Origin: Coprothermobacter sp.
Lineage (GTDB): Bacteria > Coprothermobacterota > Coprothermobacteria > Coprothermobacterales > Coprothermobacteraceae
Assembly: GCA_003476705.1 (NCBI GenBank)
Contig: DMVM01000030.1
Coordinates: 3,274-9,189, forward strand
Length of the DNA: 5,916 nucleotides
Reading direction: 5' to 3'
The notes under the pieces are model-generated. The model had not been told where the DNA came from. It was given only the letters and a program-made list of their open reading frames with translations, and searched no databases. This document shows, one piece after another, positions 1 through 5,855 of the stretch. Both the position numbers and the translations under genes were made by a program. Position 1 is the first letter of the stretch, and every line of letters begins with the position of its first letter.

Positions 1-82
1 TCCCACCACATCTGGATACCAAAGGGTTTGTAAAGAAGGGCCCGTCTTCGAGGCAGGTGAACTGTTATGGCAGGAGCTGTGA
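1..82 (+). CDS. pyrK: Dihydroorotate dehydrogenase electron-transfer subunit PyrK, C-terminal fragment
   Basis: This is the tail of a gene that begins before the window. Reading in frame from base 2 gives 26 residues and a TGA at 80-82, including the stretch GYQRVCKEGPVFEAGEL. The C-K-(D/E)-G-P-V-F signature lies at the extreme C-terminus of PyrK proteins, just after the cysteines that bind the [2Fe-2S] cluster. PyrK is the FAD and iron-sulfur subunit that passes electrons from dihydroorotate, via PyrD, to NAD+. The reading frame overlaps the start of pyrD by 16 bp, as expected for translationally coupled subunits of one complex. The identification rests on this short motif plus the adjacent class 1B pyrD. 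The cluster cysteines and FAD domain are outside the window. Confidence 0.82.
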   Translation, partial: PTTSGYQRVCKEGPVFEAGELLWQEL

Positions 83-891
83 GTTTAAAGAAACTCACCT
101 TGAAAAATCCCTTCATAGCGAGCTCAGGAACTTGCGGCTACGCGGACGCCGATCTCATACCACTGGAGAAGTTTGGTGCTGCAGTGACCAAAACCATAAC
201 CCTGCTGCCGCGTCAAGGAAACAGACCTCCACGATTGGTGGAAACGCCAGCTGGTCTTGTTAATAGCATAGGCTTGCAGAACATGGGTTTGGAAGCCTTT
301 AAACAGTTTCTCACAGATTTCAAGAAGCCCACTACCCTTATCGTGTCCGTGGGTGGTGAATCACCCGAGGACTTTGCCACCATAGCTGAGAAGCTAAACG
401 CCTATGACCTTATTGACGCGTTTGAGCTCAATCTTTCTTGTCCAAACGTGAAGACAGGAGGAGAAGTGGTCGGCAAAGATTATGTCACCGTATCTAACAT
501 ACTGGAAGCATCCTTGAAAAGCACAACAAAGCCGCTTTTAGTCAAACTATCACCCTTCACAGAACAGTTAGATAAGATCCTGCAGCACTGGGAAAGCAAG
601 GTAGAAGCGTTTGTGCTTTTTAATACTTTTCCCGCCATGGACATCGACCCTCGCTCAAGTGAGCCCGTTTTGGGTGCAGTAAGCGGTGGACTAAGTGGCC
701 CTGCCATATACCCCATTGTCCTCAATAGCATTTACAAATACTCAAAAGCACACACCCTAGTTGCTTCAGGAGGCATTGCAACTACTGATATCGCAAAGAA
801 GTTCATAATGGCAGGTGCCAAAGCACTTGAGATTGGTACGGGAAATCTATGGAATCCTGCTTTCATTGAAACGCTTCTTAAGGAGGTGTAA
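67..891 (+). CDS. pyrD: Dihydroorotate dehydrogenase, class 1B catalytic subunit
   Basis: This 274-residue cytosolic FMN enzyme oxidises dihydroorotate to orotate, the fourth step of UMP synthesis, and works with PyrK using NAD+. Family motifs occur in order: NPFIASSGT (14-22), VTK (40-42), the substrate-contacting NSIGLQN (66-72), and NLSCPN (122-127) with Cys125 as the catalytic base typical of class 1 enzymes. FMN-binding motifs follow: VKLSP (159-163), GGLSGPA (207-213), SGGI (234-237) and IGTGN (256-260). ATG 67 is forced, because an in-frame TGA lies at 58-60 with no start between. AGGTGA at 55-60 serves as Shine-Dalgarno with 6 nt spacing. Class 1B proteins are usually about 300-310 residues. 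This one stops about 11 residues after the GN-x2-NP motif, so the usual C-terminal 25-30 residues are missing. pyrF begins 6 bp later, so the short end looks real rather than a frameshift. Confidence 0.95.
   Translation: MAGAVSLKKLTLKNPFIASSGTCGYADADLIPLEKFGAAVTKTITLLPRQGNRPPRLVETPAGLVNSIGLQNMGLEAFKQFLTDFKKPTTLIVSVGGESPEDFATIAEKLNAYDLIDAFELNLSCPNVKTGGEVVGKDYVTVSNILEASLKSTTKPLLVKLSPFTEQLDKILQHWESKVEAFVLFNTFPAMDIDPRSSEPVLGAVSGGLSGPAIYPIVLNSIYKYSKAHTLVASGGIATTDIAKKFIMAGAKALEIGTGNLWNPAFIETLLKEV
880..888 (+). promoter_or_regulatory. Strong Shine-Dalgarno for pyrF
   Basis: AAGGAGGTG is an almost complete match to the anti-Shine-Dalgarno of 16S rRNA. It sits in the last codons of pyrD, just before the TAA at 889-891, and 9 nt before the pyrF ATG at 898. 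It is the strongest ribosome binding site in the window and shows that this organism uses ordinary Shine-Dalgarno initiation for the pyr genes. Confidence 0.9.
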
Positions 892-897
892 CAGCAT

Positions 898-1605
898 ATG
901 AAACCCAACTTGGTACTGGCACTGGATTTTCAAAAAAGAGAATGCATTGATTACTGGATAGAGGAAACGGAACACTTATTTGACTGGTACAAAGTCGGCA
1001 TGGAGGCTTTCTACGCTCAGGGTGACTACGCCATCGCGAAACTGTTTGAACGCCGCAAACACATTTTTCTGGATCTGAAGCTCTCAGATATTCCCAACAC
1101 CGTTTATAAGGCCACAAAAGCTCTACTATCTCAATATCCCATTGACATGATAAACGTTCATGCACTTAGCGGTAGAGATACCTTGTCAGCTTTCAAAGAA
1201 GCCTTAATGGAGATGACCGATCTTTACAAAAAACCCATTAAAGCTATTGGTGTCACCCTCCTCACTAGCCTGTCTGAAGAAGATCTGCAAATGCTTGGAC
1301 TTACCAATATAGACCAAACTGTAATGACTTTGGCTCACATGGTTAAAAACGCAGGCTTAGACGGCGTTGTTTGCTCCACAAAAGAGGCTTCAATGATAAA
1401 ACAAAAACTAGGCGAACAATTTCTCACAGTCACGCCAGGCATACGCTTTGACCAGCTTTCACCTCATGACCAGAAACGTACCGGCACTTTGCAAGAAGCT
1501 GTAAAAGTATCTGATTTCATCATTATTGGTAGGGCCTTAACGGAAGCCCAAAATCCGCAAGAAGCTATAAGAACTCTGCGAGAAAGGTGGGAACAGCTCC
1601 CATGA
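898..1605 (+). CDS. pyrF: Orotidine 5'-phosphate decarboxylase
   Basis: This 235-residue cytosolic enzyme decarboxylates OMP to UMP, the final step of the pathway. It shows the TIM-barrel signatures of the bacterial PyrF group: ALD (Asp10) on strand 1, YKVG (Lys32), and the catalytic LDLKLSDIPNTV at 58-69, giving the charged network Asp59-Lys61-Asp64. GVTLLTSL follows at 118-125, then TPGIR at 179-183 and IIGRAL at 209-214 for phosphate binding. The usual residue before the second Asp is His (K-x-H-D); here it is Ser63. Other members of the superfamily, such as the yeast enzyme, also lack the His, so activity is expected. Length is typical. The gene starts 6 bp after pyrD behind a strong ribosome binding site, and its TGA overlaps the pyrE ATG. 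Confidence 0.96.
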   Translation: MKPNLVLALDFQKRECIDYWIEETEHLFDWYKVGMEAFYAQGDYAIAKLFERRKHIFLDLKLSDIPNTVYKATKALLSQYPIDMINVHALSGRDTLSAFKEALMEMTDLYKKPIKAIGVTLLTSLSEEDLQMLGLTNIDQTVMTLAHMVKNAGLDGVVCSTKEASMIKQKLGEQFLTVTPGIRFDQLSPHDQKRTGTLQEAVKVSDFIIIGRALTEAQNPQEAIRTLRERWEQLP

Positions 1606-2189
1606 CAGTCTTGGAAATCCTTGAGAAACGTGGAGCTATTTTACATGGACACTTCTTACTTGCCAGTGGTAAACATTCTGACATTTATGTACAGTGTCAA
1701 AGGGCTTTTGTTTATCCTGAAGACACCGCGTTCATAGCCAAAGAACTCATCAACAAAGCGCAAGAGCAATGCGACATAAAGAACATTGTAGGCGTAGTTT
1801 CGCCTGCGCTAGGTGCAGTAATCATTGGCTACGAAGTAGCAAGGCAGCTAGATAAACCATTCCTCTTTGCTGAGAGGGAAGGCGGAAAGCTCACCTTCAG
1901 AAGAGGATTTGAAATACAACAAAACGGGCATTACCTCACGGTAGAGGATGTGTTCACCACGGGCGGTTCTACCTTGGAGCTCATAAACTTGGTAGAAAAC
2001 ATGGGCGGCCTCGTTGATTATGCGCTAGCCGTAGTTCAGCGTCAGAAAGAAATAGCCCTGCCCGTTCCACATGACAGTCTTGTCTTCTTGAATCTACCCC
2101 TCTACGAGCCAGAGAACTGCCCTTTGTGCAAAGCTGGCATACCTCTAGTCAAACCAGGAACAAAGCAACAACAAAAACCTTCATCATAG
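1602..2189 (+). CDS. pyrE: Orotate phosphoribosyltransferase, Thermus-type
   Basis: This 195-residue cytosolic enzyme makes OMP from orotate and PRPP, the step before PyrF. The PRPP-binding signature LTVEDVFTTGGST is at 112-124 with the Glu115-Asp116 pair. ASGKHSDIYVQC at 21-32 is the N-terminal substrate region, and FAEREGGKLTFRRGF at 89-103 covers the flexible catalytic loop. Near the C-terminus, CPLCKAGIPLVKPG (173-186) carries a Cys-x2-Cys pair that marks the Thermus/Thermotoga-like branch rather than the E. coli type. A GTG at 1587 would add five residues, but ATG 1602 is preferred. It forms an ATGA overlap with the pyrF stop and has AAAGGTGG (1583-1590) 11 nt upstream, and that purine stretch contains the GTG itself. 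The last nine residues form a Lys/Gln/Ser-rich tail. The stop codon lies inside the 3' end of the convergent PLP-enzyme gene. Confidence 0.94.
   Translation: MTVLEILEKRGAILHGHFLLASGKHSDIYVQCQRAFVYPEDTAFIAKELINKAQEQCDIKNIVGVVSPALGAVIIGYEVARQLDKPFLFAEREGGKLTFRRGFEIQQNGHYLTVEDVFTTGGSTLELINLVENMGGLVDYALAVVQRQKEIALPVPHDSLVFLNLPLYEPENCPLCKAGIPLVKPGTKQQQKPSS
2184..2189. other. Convergent 3' overlap of pyrE and the PLP-enzyme gene
   Basis: The pyrE TAG (2187-2189) and the minus-strand TGA (2184-2186 as TCA) share six bases, so each transcript must end inside the opposing gene. No short GC-rich hairpin with a T tract is visible on either side. Confidence 0.9.
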
Positions 2190-3260
2190 AGATTCTAAAG
2201 CGTTGATTATATCAGCATAAAGACGGTCTGGGGATTCCATGCCCACGTAAAAACGGATCAAACCGGGATTAAGTCCCCAGCTTTCAAGTACTTCCACCCT
2301 GTAGGATGCTAAAAGAGGAGTGACCACAGGGATACTTCCGCCCCAGAATACACCTCTTTGGAATAAACTTAGGCTGTCGATGAAACGCGCTACATCCAAG
2401 AGACTTATGTTCAGTTCCATGGTGACAAACCCGCCCATTTTAACCGACTTCCCATTAGTGTCCCGTGGGTAGTAAACTTCTTTCACCATTGGGTGTGCAC
2501 TAAGCATGCTTTGCAGTTGGTAAACATTAGATCCAATTAACTCCAACCGTTGCCACATACTTTCCATTTCCCCGATGAGGGAGTTAGCATCCCAGGGCAT
2601 CATGATACCCCCTAAAGTACTACGTGCCATCTCCACAGGCTCTTTCCATTCTTCACAGCCCAGGAGAGCGCCACCAAGAATCCCACTATCCCCTGCCGGG
2701 TATTTACTCAGTGAAATAGCAACCAGATCAGCAAATGGAGTGATGTTTTCATAACCAAACCCAGCACTGTTGTCTACCATTACGCTCACCTGATACGTAT
2801 CCGCTAAGTTCCTAATTTGCTCTAATGGAGGGCAGGTAAGTGTAAAGGGGGCAGGCATTTCTAAGTAAATAAGTTCTGTATCTGGGGTGATTGACTTCTC
2901 TAGAGTGTCCACATCATTAACGTCCGCGAATGTGCATGAAACACCAAAACTTGGCAAATACTCTTCGAACAGTAGACGCGCAGGACCATAGATTTCCTTT
3001 TGGACAACCACGTGATCGCCTTGGCTTAGCAATGCGAAAAGTCCGGTGCTTATGGCCGACATGCCACTAGAGAAAACCCAGGCAAAATCTGCTGGTTCAT
3101 AGCTTAGCAAAGTCTGCTCCAGTGCCTCCAGGGTAGGGTGACCATCTCGAACATAGAAATAATCTTTCGAGTCACCGTAAAGTGCTGCCTGCATTTCTCG
3201 AAAGGAGTGGAAAACAAAAGACGTGGTCTTGAAGAGAGGCTCTCTTAAAGGTTTTGACAT
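2184..3260 (-). CDS. Divergent PLP-dependent enzyme of the Cys/Met metabolism (cystathionine synthase/lyase) family
   Basis: This 358-residue fold-type I PLP enzyme is related to cystathionine gamma-synthase, cystathionine lyases and methionine gamma-lyase. Visible catalytic elements are YVRDGHPT (36-43, family YxRxxNPT, whose Tyr and Arg bind the cofactor phosphate of the neighbouring subunit), SSGMSAI (64-70) and Tyr91, which stacks on the ring. Asp163 in VDNSAG pairs with the pyridine nitrogen. SLSK places the Schiff-base lysine at 186, and Arg336 in LIRFYVG binds the substrate carboxylate. It departs from the family in three ways. The 20-25 residues normally preceding the PPIYQTSTF-like segment are absent. 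YGGT is replaced by YGPA. The KYxxGHxD loop after the lysine is KYPAGDSG. The substrate therefore cannot be assigned; a lyase or gamma-replacement enzyme for sulfur amino acids is the default guess. It starts 3 bp after the phosphoesterase stop with only a weak AGAAGAG ribosome site, so translation is probably coupled. Confidence 0.85.
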   Translation of the reverse strand: MSKPLREPLFKTTSFVFHSFREMQAALYGDSKDYFYVRDGHPTLEALEQTLLSYEPADFAWVFSSGMSAISTGLFALLSQGDHVVVQKEIYGPARLLFEEYLPSFGVSCTFADVNDVDTLEKSITPDTELIYLEMPAPFTLTCPPLEQIRNLADTYQVSVMVDNSAGFGYENITPFADLVAISLSKYPAGDSGILGGALLGCEEWKEPVEMARSTLGGIMMPWDANSLIGEMESMWQRLELIGSNVYQLQSMLSAHPMVKEVYYPRDTNGKSVKMGGFVTMELNISLLDVARFIDSLSLFQRGVFWGGSIPVVTPLLASYRVEVLESWGLNPGLIRFYVGMESPDRLYADIINALESL

Positions 3261-3263
3261 GAC

Positions 3264-4049
3264 TCAAAAAATCTCTTCTGGCGCGTCCCAGTCTGGACCG
3301 CCTGTCAAGATCACGGTTTTGAGCTTTCGTTTACTTTCCTCACTTATAGGCATTCTGCCAATCTTTTCTGCAGTGGAAACCCTATCATAGTTCAAACGTC
3401 TCAGAGACACGGAACCATTTTCTATAACCGCATACGATGCCATGGGAATGTAATCACGAGGTTGTCCAACCGAACCTGGATTAAGAAACAGCAGTCCATC
3501 AACATTAACGAAAAACTGTTCATGACTATGCCCTACCAGAACAAAATCGTACTCGTTTTTCTCATTAGTGGAAAAAAGGTTCACCAAGCTGTGTGGATTT
3601 ACGCTCCTAGCTGCTTCAGCCTGTCCTTTGAAGCTACCTCTATCACAAGCCCTCAAATACTTGTAAAGTGGATCAGAGGGTGCTGCATGAGTAGCCAAAA
3701 GTTTGTACTCGCCGACTGTCCAAGATTCCATTGCCCTAAGACTTTTCAAGTATTGTTTGTTCTCCTCTGTCAGTGTTCTGACTGTGTAATTCATGCGCGT
3801 TTCCACGCTCAATTCGTAGAACATCAGGCCACACTGACAACTGACCCCGTATACTGCAGCATAATCGTGATTTCCTATTAAAGCCTTGGAAGTGACACTC
3901 TTTAATGTATCTATTACCTCGTTCGGAGAAGGTCCGTAGTCCACGAAATCCCCTAAAAAGATGACCTCATCTGCGTCAGACTCCTTATCAAGAACCGCTC
4001 GCAAAGCCTCCATATTCCCGTGTACATCACTCATTACCAGTATTTTCAT
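3264..4049 (-). CDS. Calcineurin-like metallophosphoesterase (YfcE/MJ0936-type)
   Basis: This 261-residue soluble protein has a complete dinuclear-metal site: SDVHGN (7-12, Asp8 and His10), GDFVDYGP (33-40, Asp34), GNHD (59-62, Asn60 and His61), THAAP (120-124, His121), GHSH (173-176) and the closing NPGSVGQPR (190-198). Members hydrolyse phosphomono- or diesters with Mn2+ or similar metals; the physiological substrate cannot be read from sequence. An ATG at 4053-4055 would add Met-Gly, but it abuts GAGGT (4056-4060) with no spacing. The ATG at 4047-4049 lies 6 nt from GAGGT and gives the canonical MKILVMSDVHGN start, so it is chosen. The loop at 68-75 contains a Cys-x-Cys (71, 73) after the GNHD block. 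The gene is first in a two-gene unit with the PLP enzyme and is divergent from the cation transporter. Confidence 0.93.
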   Translation of the reverse strand: MKILVMSDVHGNMEALRAVLDKESDADEVIFLGDFVDYGPSPNEVIDTLKSVTSKALIGNHDYAAVYGVSCQCGLMFYELSVETRMNYTVRTLTEENKQYLKSLRAMESWTVGEYKLLATHAAPSDPLYKYLRACDRGSFKGQAEAARSVNPHSLVNLFSTNEKNEYDFVLVGHSHEQFFVNVDGLLFLNPGSVGQPRDYIPMASYAVIENGSVSLRRLNYDRVSTAEKIGRMPISEESKRKLKTVILTGGPDWDAPEEIF

Positions 4050-4055
4050 ACCCAT

Positions 4056-4060
4056 ACCTC
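4056..4060 (-). promoter_or_regulatory. Shine-Dalgarno that decides the phosphoesterase start
   Basis: Read on the minus strand, GTGAGGT is followed at once by ATGGGTATGAAA. The GAGGT core is 0 nt from the first ATG and 6 nt from the second, so the second ATG (4049) is the better start. Confidence 0.65.
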
Positions 4061-4068
4061 ACAAAGTA

Positions 4069-4087
4069 GCCAAGCATTATCATTATT
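4069..4087 (-). promoter_or_regulatory. Possible Fur-family operator
   Basis: On the minus strand, 14 of 19 positions match the classical Fur box, including an unbroken 11-base ATAATGATAAT, that is, tandem AATAAT-GATAAT hexamers. It overlaps the only plausible -10 of the phosphoesterase and is about 130 bp upstream of a putative metal exporter. The region is AT-rich, so chance occurrence is a real alternative. Confidence 0.25.
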
Positions 4088-4200
4088 CTAATTGACAATC
4101 TTCATAAAACATATTTGAAAGAATTTCATTTAGTTTGTTTACTGCGAAGCTGTTTAGAAATGTGTTAGAATTTTAATTTGTTTAGGCTTGAAATTCCTTT

Positions 4201-4205
4201 AGGAG
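4201..4205 (+). promoter_or_regulatory. Shine-Dalgarno for the cation transporter (GTG start)
   Basis: AGGAG lies 13 nt before the GTG at 4219, longer than the usual 5-10 nt. Because the GTG is the only possible start, a long spacing together with a weak start codon suggests low translation. Confidence 0.55.
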
Positions 4206-4218
4206 TTGGAAAAAGACT

Positions 4219-5118
4219 GTGAAAACTGTACGGGACTATCAACCTGCAGAGCAAACTAGAAAATGGTACGTAAGAGCTCTCTATATAACCATAAGTGGAA
4301 ACCTGTTACTAGTCGCCATAAAGGCGGTAGTAGCAAGTTTGACGGGAAGTGCCGCTCTGTATGCAGAAACTGCAAATTCTGCCTCCGATGTGGTCTATTC
4401 GCTGTTAATGGTATTTGGGCTATGGATCTCTCAAAGGCCCCCTGATAACTCACATCCTCAAGGACATAGCCGCTTCGAACCATTGGTTGGACTTTTAGTC
4501 ACATTCTCCATGGCTTTTGCTGGTTACCAGGCAGCCTCCGCTTCAATTTCTAAACTGTTAGCTGGTGGCATCGCTGTCGAACCAGGTTTACCTACTTTGG
4601 TTTTGGTGATAACTGCTGTCACAAAGGGCGCTATGTACTACACCATCCTGCAGTTATCACAAAAGACACAAAGTCCAGCATTGCATGCTACAGCACAAGA
4701 CAACCTAACCGATGTTATGACTTCATCAGCAGCTTTCTTGGGTATCCTTGGTTCATATTATGTCTCCCCAATGTTGGATCCCGTAGCTGGCTTGTTGGTT
4801 TCAGCATGGATATTCAAAGCGGTCATAGGATTGGTATTGGAAAACATAAAGTACATCACAGGTGGCTCAGCTGACAAAGATGTGGTGGAGCAAATTCTTC
4901 ATACAACTACTTCAGTACCGGGCGTGCTTAAGGTCCATGAATTAGTAACAGAATATGTTGGACCTCGTCTAGTCGTTGAAATGCATGTGAACGTTAGAGG
5001 CGATTTACCACTAACAGAAGCTCACCGCATAAACGACGAAATTGTTAACAAAGTTCTGCACAACGTGCAGGATGTGGATAGGGTTTACGTACATTTAGAA
5101 CCAGAAAACGAAAGTTAG
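4219..5118 (+). CDS. Cation diffusion facilitator transporter, likely Mn2+ exporter type
   Basis: This 299-residue inner-membrane metal/proton antiporter has six predicted membrane spans at about 20-41, 46-70, 88-112, 124-147, 167-183 and 186-207, then a cytoplasmic domain. The transmembrane site is Asn53-x3-Asp57 in TM2 and Asp161-x3-Asp165 before or in TM5. The second pair lies in ATAQDNLTD, where zinc exporters have His-x3-Asp. This N-D-D-D set is associated with Mn2+ exporters such as MntE. Asp76, His79 and His83 match the spacing of site B of E. coli YiiP. His240, His256, His269 and His292 align with the YiiP cytoplasmic zinc ligands, with Glu294 in place of Asp. GTG 4219 is forced, because the frame is open only back to TGA at 4189-4191 with no other start. 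AGGAG (4201-4205) lies 13 nt upstream, a rather long spacing. Metal identity is inferred from the motif only. Confidence 0.92.
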   Translation: MKTVRDYQPAEQTRKWYVRALYITISGNLLLVAIKAVVASLTGSAALYAETANSASDVVYSLLMVFGLWISQRPPDNSHPQGHSRFEPLVGLLVTFSMAFAGYQAASASISKLLAGGIAVEPGLPTLVLVITAVTKGAMYYTILQLSQKTQSPALHATAQDNLTDVMTSSAAFLGILGSYYVSPMLDPVAGLLVSAWIFKAVIGLVLENIKYITGGSADKDVVEQILHTTTSVPGVLKVHELVTEYVGPRLVVEMHVNVRGDLPLTEAHRINDEIVNKVLHNVQDVDRVYVHLEPENES

Positions 5119-5162
5119 CTTACAATTAACACTCCTTTTAAACCCTAAATAGAAATCAGTCA

Positions 5163-5174
5163 TACAATTTAGCT
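5163..5174 (+). promoter_or_regulatory. -10 element placing transcription start at the ATG (leaderless gene)
   Basis: TACAAT at 5163-5168 (5/6 to TATAAT) is followed by exactly 6 nt and the ATG at 5175. A start 7 nt beyond the hexamer would be the A of that ATG. No Shine-Dalgarno exists in the preceding 24 bases. No convincing -35 is visible at 16-18 nt. Confidence 0.5.
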
Positions 5175-5789
5175 ATGCAGATATATTTACTCAGACACCC
5201 TGAAACCGAATGGAACAAACAGGGACGATTCCAAGGACAAACAGATATACCAATAAATGAGACAGGTATGGATCAACTTGAGCGAATCCTCCCCTTCCTT
5301 ATTACCTTGCCAGTGCAAGTTATTTACAGTAGTCCCCTTAAGAGAACAAAAATCGTAGCACAAAGAGTGAGCCGTGCTACAGGACTGCCGATGTTCGAAG
5401 ATGCACGGATCATGGAAGTGAACTGTGGCGGGTGGGAAGGAAAAGTTGCTCAAACTCTGGCAATCGAGGAACCAAAACTGTTCAGTCTGTGGGAATCGAA
5501 CCCCTACGATTTTAGGGTTCCTGGAGGAGAGAGCTATCAAGACGTAGAAAACCGTACTAGTGCTTTCTTAAAAGACATTATTAGTGACGAGAAAAACGCT
5601 TTAGTAGTTAGTCACGGCATTGCCATAACTACTATGCTCAGATTCATACTCCAAATTCCTAAAGAGCATGTCCGCGTACTTCAGATCGAGAATCTTGGGC
5701 TAGCAAAACTGGAAGTAGATTCAAACGTCATCACATATACCATAGTAAACCCTGCCCTTGAACTCAGAGCGGCTTCTCTTTTGCAGTAG
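5175..5789 (+). CDS. Histidine phosphatase (phosphoglycerate-mutase-like family), first of a tandem pair
   Basis: This 204-residue cytosolic protein has the histidine phosphatase core. LRHPET (6-11) carries Arg7 and the nucleophile His8, SSPLKRTK (52-59) carries Arg57, EVNCGGWEG (81-89) carries the acid Glu81, and VSHG (145-148) carries His147. Length is typical for the small branch that includes CobC (alpha-ribazole phosphatase), broad-specificity PhoE-like enzymes and cofactor-dependent mutases. Substrate cannot be assigned. The usual glycine after the nucleophile (RHGET) is proline here, and the downstream paralog shares this. ATG 5175 is forced, because the frame is closed by TAA at 5139-5141 with no other start, and the RH motif needs an N-terminus right there. 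The gene lies 56 bp after the transporter, with its own promoter-like hexamer and no ribosome site. Confidence 0.92.
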   Translation: MQIYLLRHPETEWNKQGRFQGQTDIPINETGMDQLERILPFLITLPVQVIYSSPLKRTKIVAQRVSRATGLPMFEDARIMEVNCGGWEGKVAQTLAIEEPKLFSLWESNPYDFRVPGGESYQDVENRTSAFLKDIISDEKNALVVSHGIAITTMLRFILQIPKEHVRVLQIENLGLAKLEVDSNVITYTIVNPALELRAASLLQ

Positions 5790-5819
5790 TCATGAGGCAC
5801 TCAGCAAATACTGTAAACT

Positions 5820-5855
5820 CTGCCACACCAGTCGAAGGTTCGGTATAATTTATTT
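5820..5855 (+). promoter_or_regulatory. Promoter of the second histidine phosphatase (leaderless arrangement)
   Basis: A perfect TATAAT at 5844-5849 is followed by exactly 6 nt and the ATG at 5856. CTGCCA (5820-5825, 4/6 to TTGACA) lies 18 nt upstream of it. Transcription would begin at the A of the start codon. The only purine-rich tract, GAAGG at 5834-5838, is 17 nt from the ATG and lies upstream of the -10, so it would not be transcribed. Confidence 0.62.

Larger units (their letters stand above)
4050..4218. promoter_or_regulatory. AT-rich divergent promoter region
   Basis: This is the only long non-coding stretch in the window, between the phosphoesterase (minus) and the cation transporter (plus). 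On the plus strand, TGTTAGAAT at 4163-4171 is an extended -10 (TGn plus TAGAAT, 5/6 to consensus) with no good -35, which would start transcription near 4178. An alternative is TTGAAA (4115-4120) with TTTACT (4138-4143) at 17 nt. A consensus TTGACA at 4092-4097 has no matching -10 at 16-18 nt, but it forms the small palindrome ATTGACAAT (4091-4099). On the minus strand, GATAAT (4081-4076) is a possible -10 for the phosphoesterase. TGTTTAG is repeated directly at 4151 and 4179. All calls are by eye. Confidence 0.45.

Noticed and set aside
878..1165. 95-codon minus-strand frame opposite pyrF, and similar minus-strand frames opposite pyrD, the transporter and the first phosphatase.
   Set aside because: All are antisense to clearly identified genes and show no family motifs.
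1587..1601. Upstream GTG start for pyrE.
   Set aside because: It lies inside the purine-rich ribosome site; ATG 1602 has the ATGA coupling to pyrF and proper spacing.
2228..2280. Perfect 7-bp inverted repeat CTGGGGA / TCCCCAG just after pyrE, considered as a terminator.
   Set aside because: The loop is 39 nt, there is no T tract after the second arm, and the bases code for conserved residues of the PLP enzyme.
3462..3881. 139-codon open frame on the plus strand, opposite the phosphoesterase.
   Set aside because: It is wholly antisense to a gene with a complete catalytic motif set, has no recognisable domain, and has no ribosome site noticed. It is a shadow frame.
4118..4200. Long-range complementarity AAAGAATTTC / GAAATTCCTTT (one bulge) upstream of the transporter, next to its AGGAG; considered as a leader structure or riboswitch.
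   Set aside because: It is AT-rich with a loop of about 60 nt, and the preferred transcription start near 4178 would leave out the left arm. Nothing resembles the conserved core of the yybP-ykoY manganese riboswitch.
5119..5174. Possible terminator between the transporter and the first phosphatase.
   Set aside because: No hairpin with a T tract is visible; read-through from the transporter into the phosphatase remains possible.
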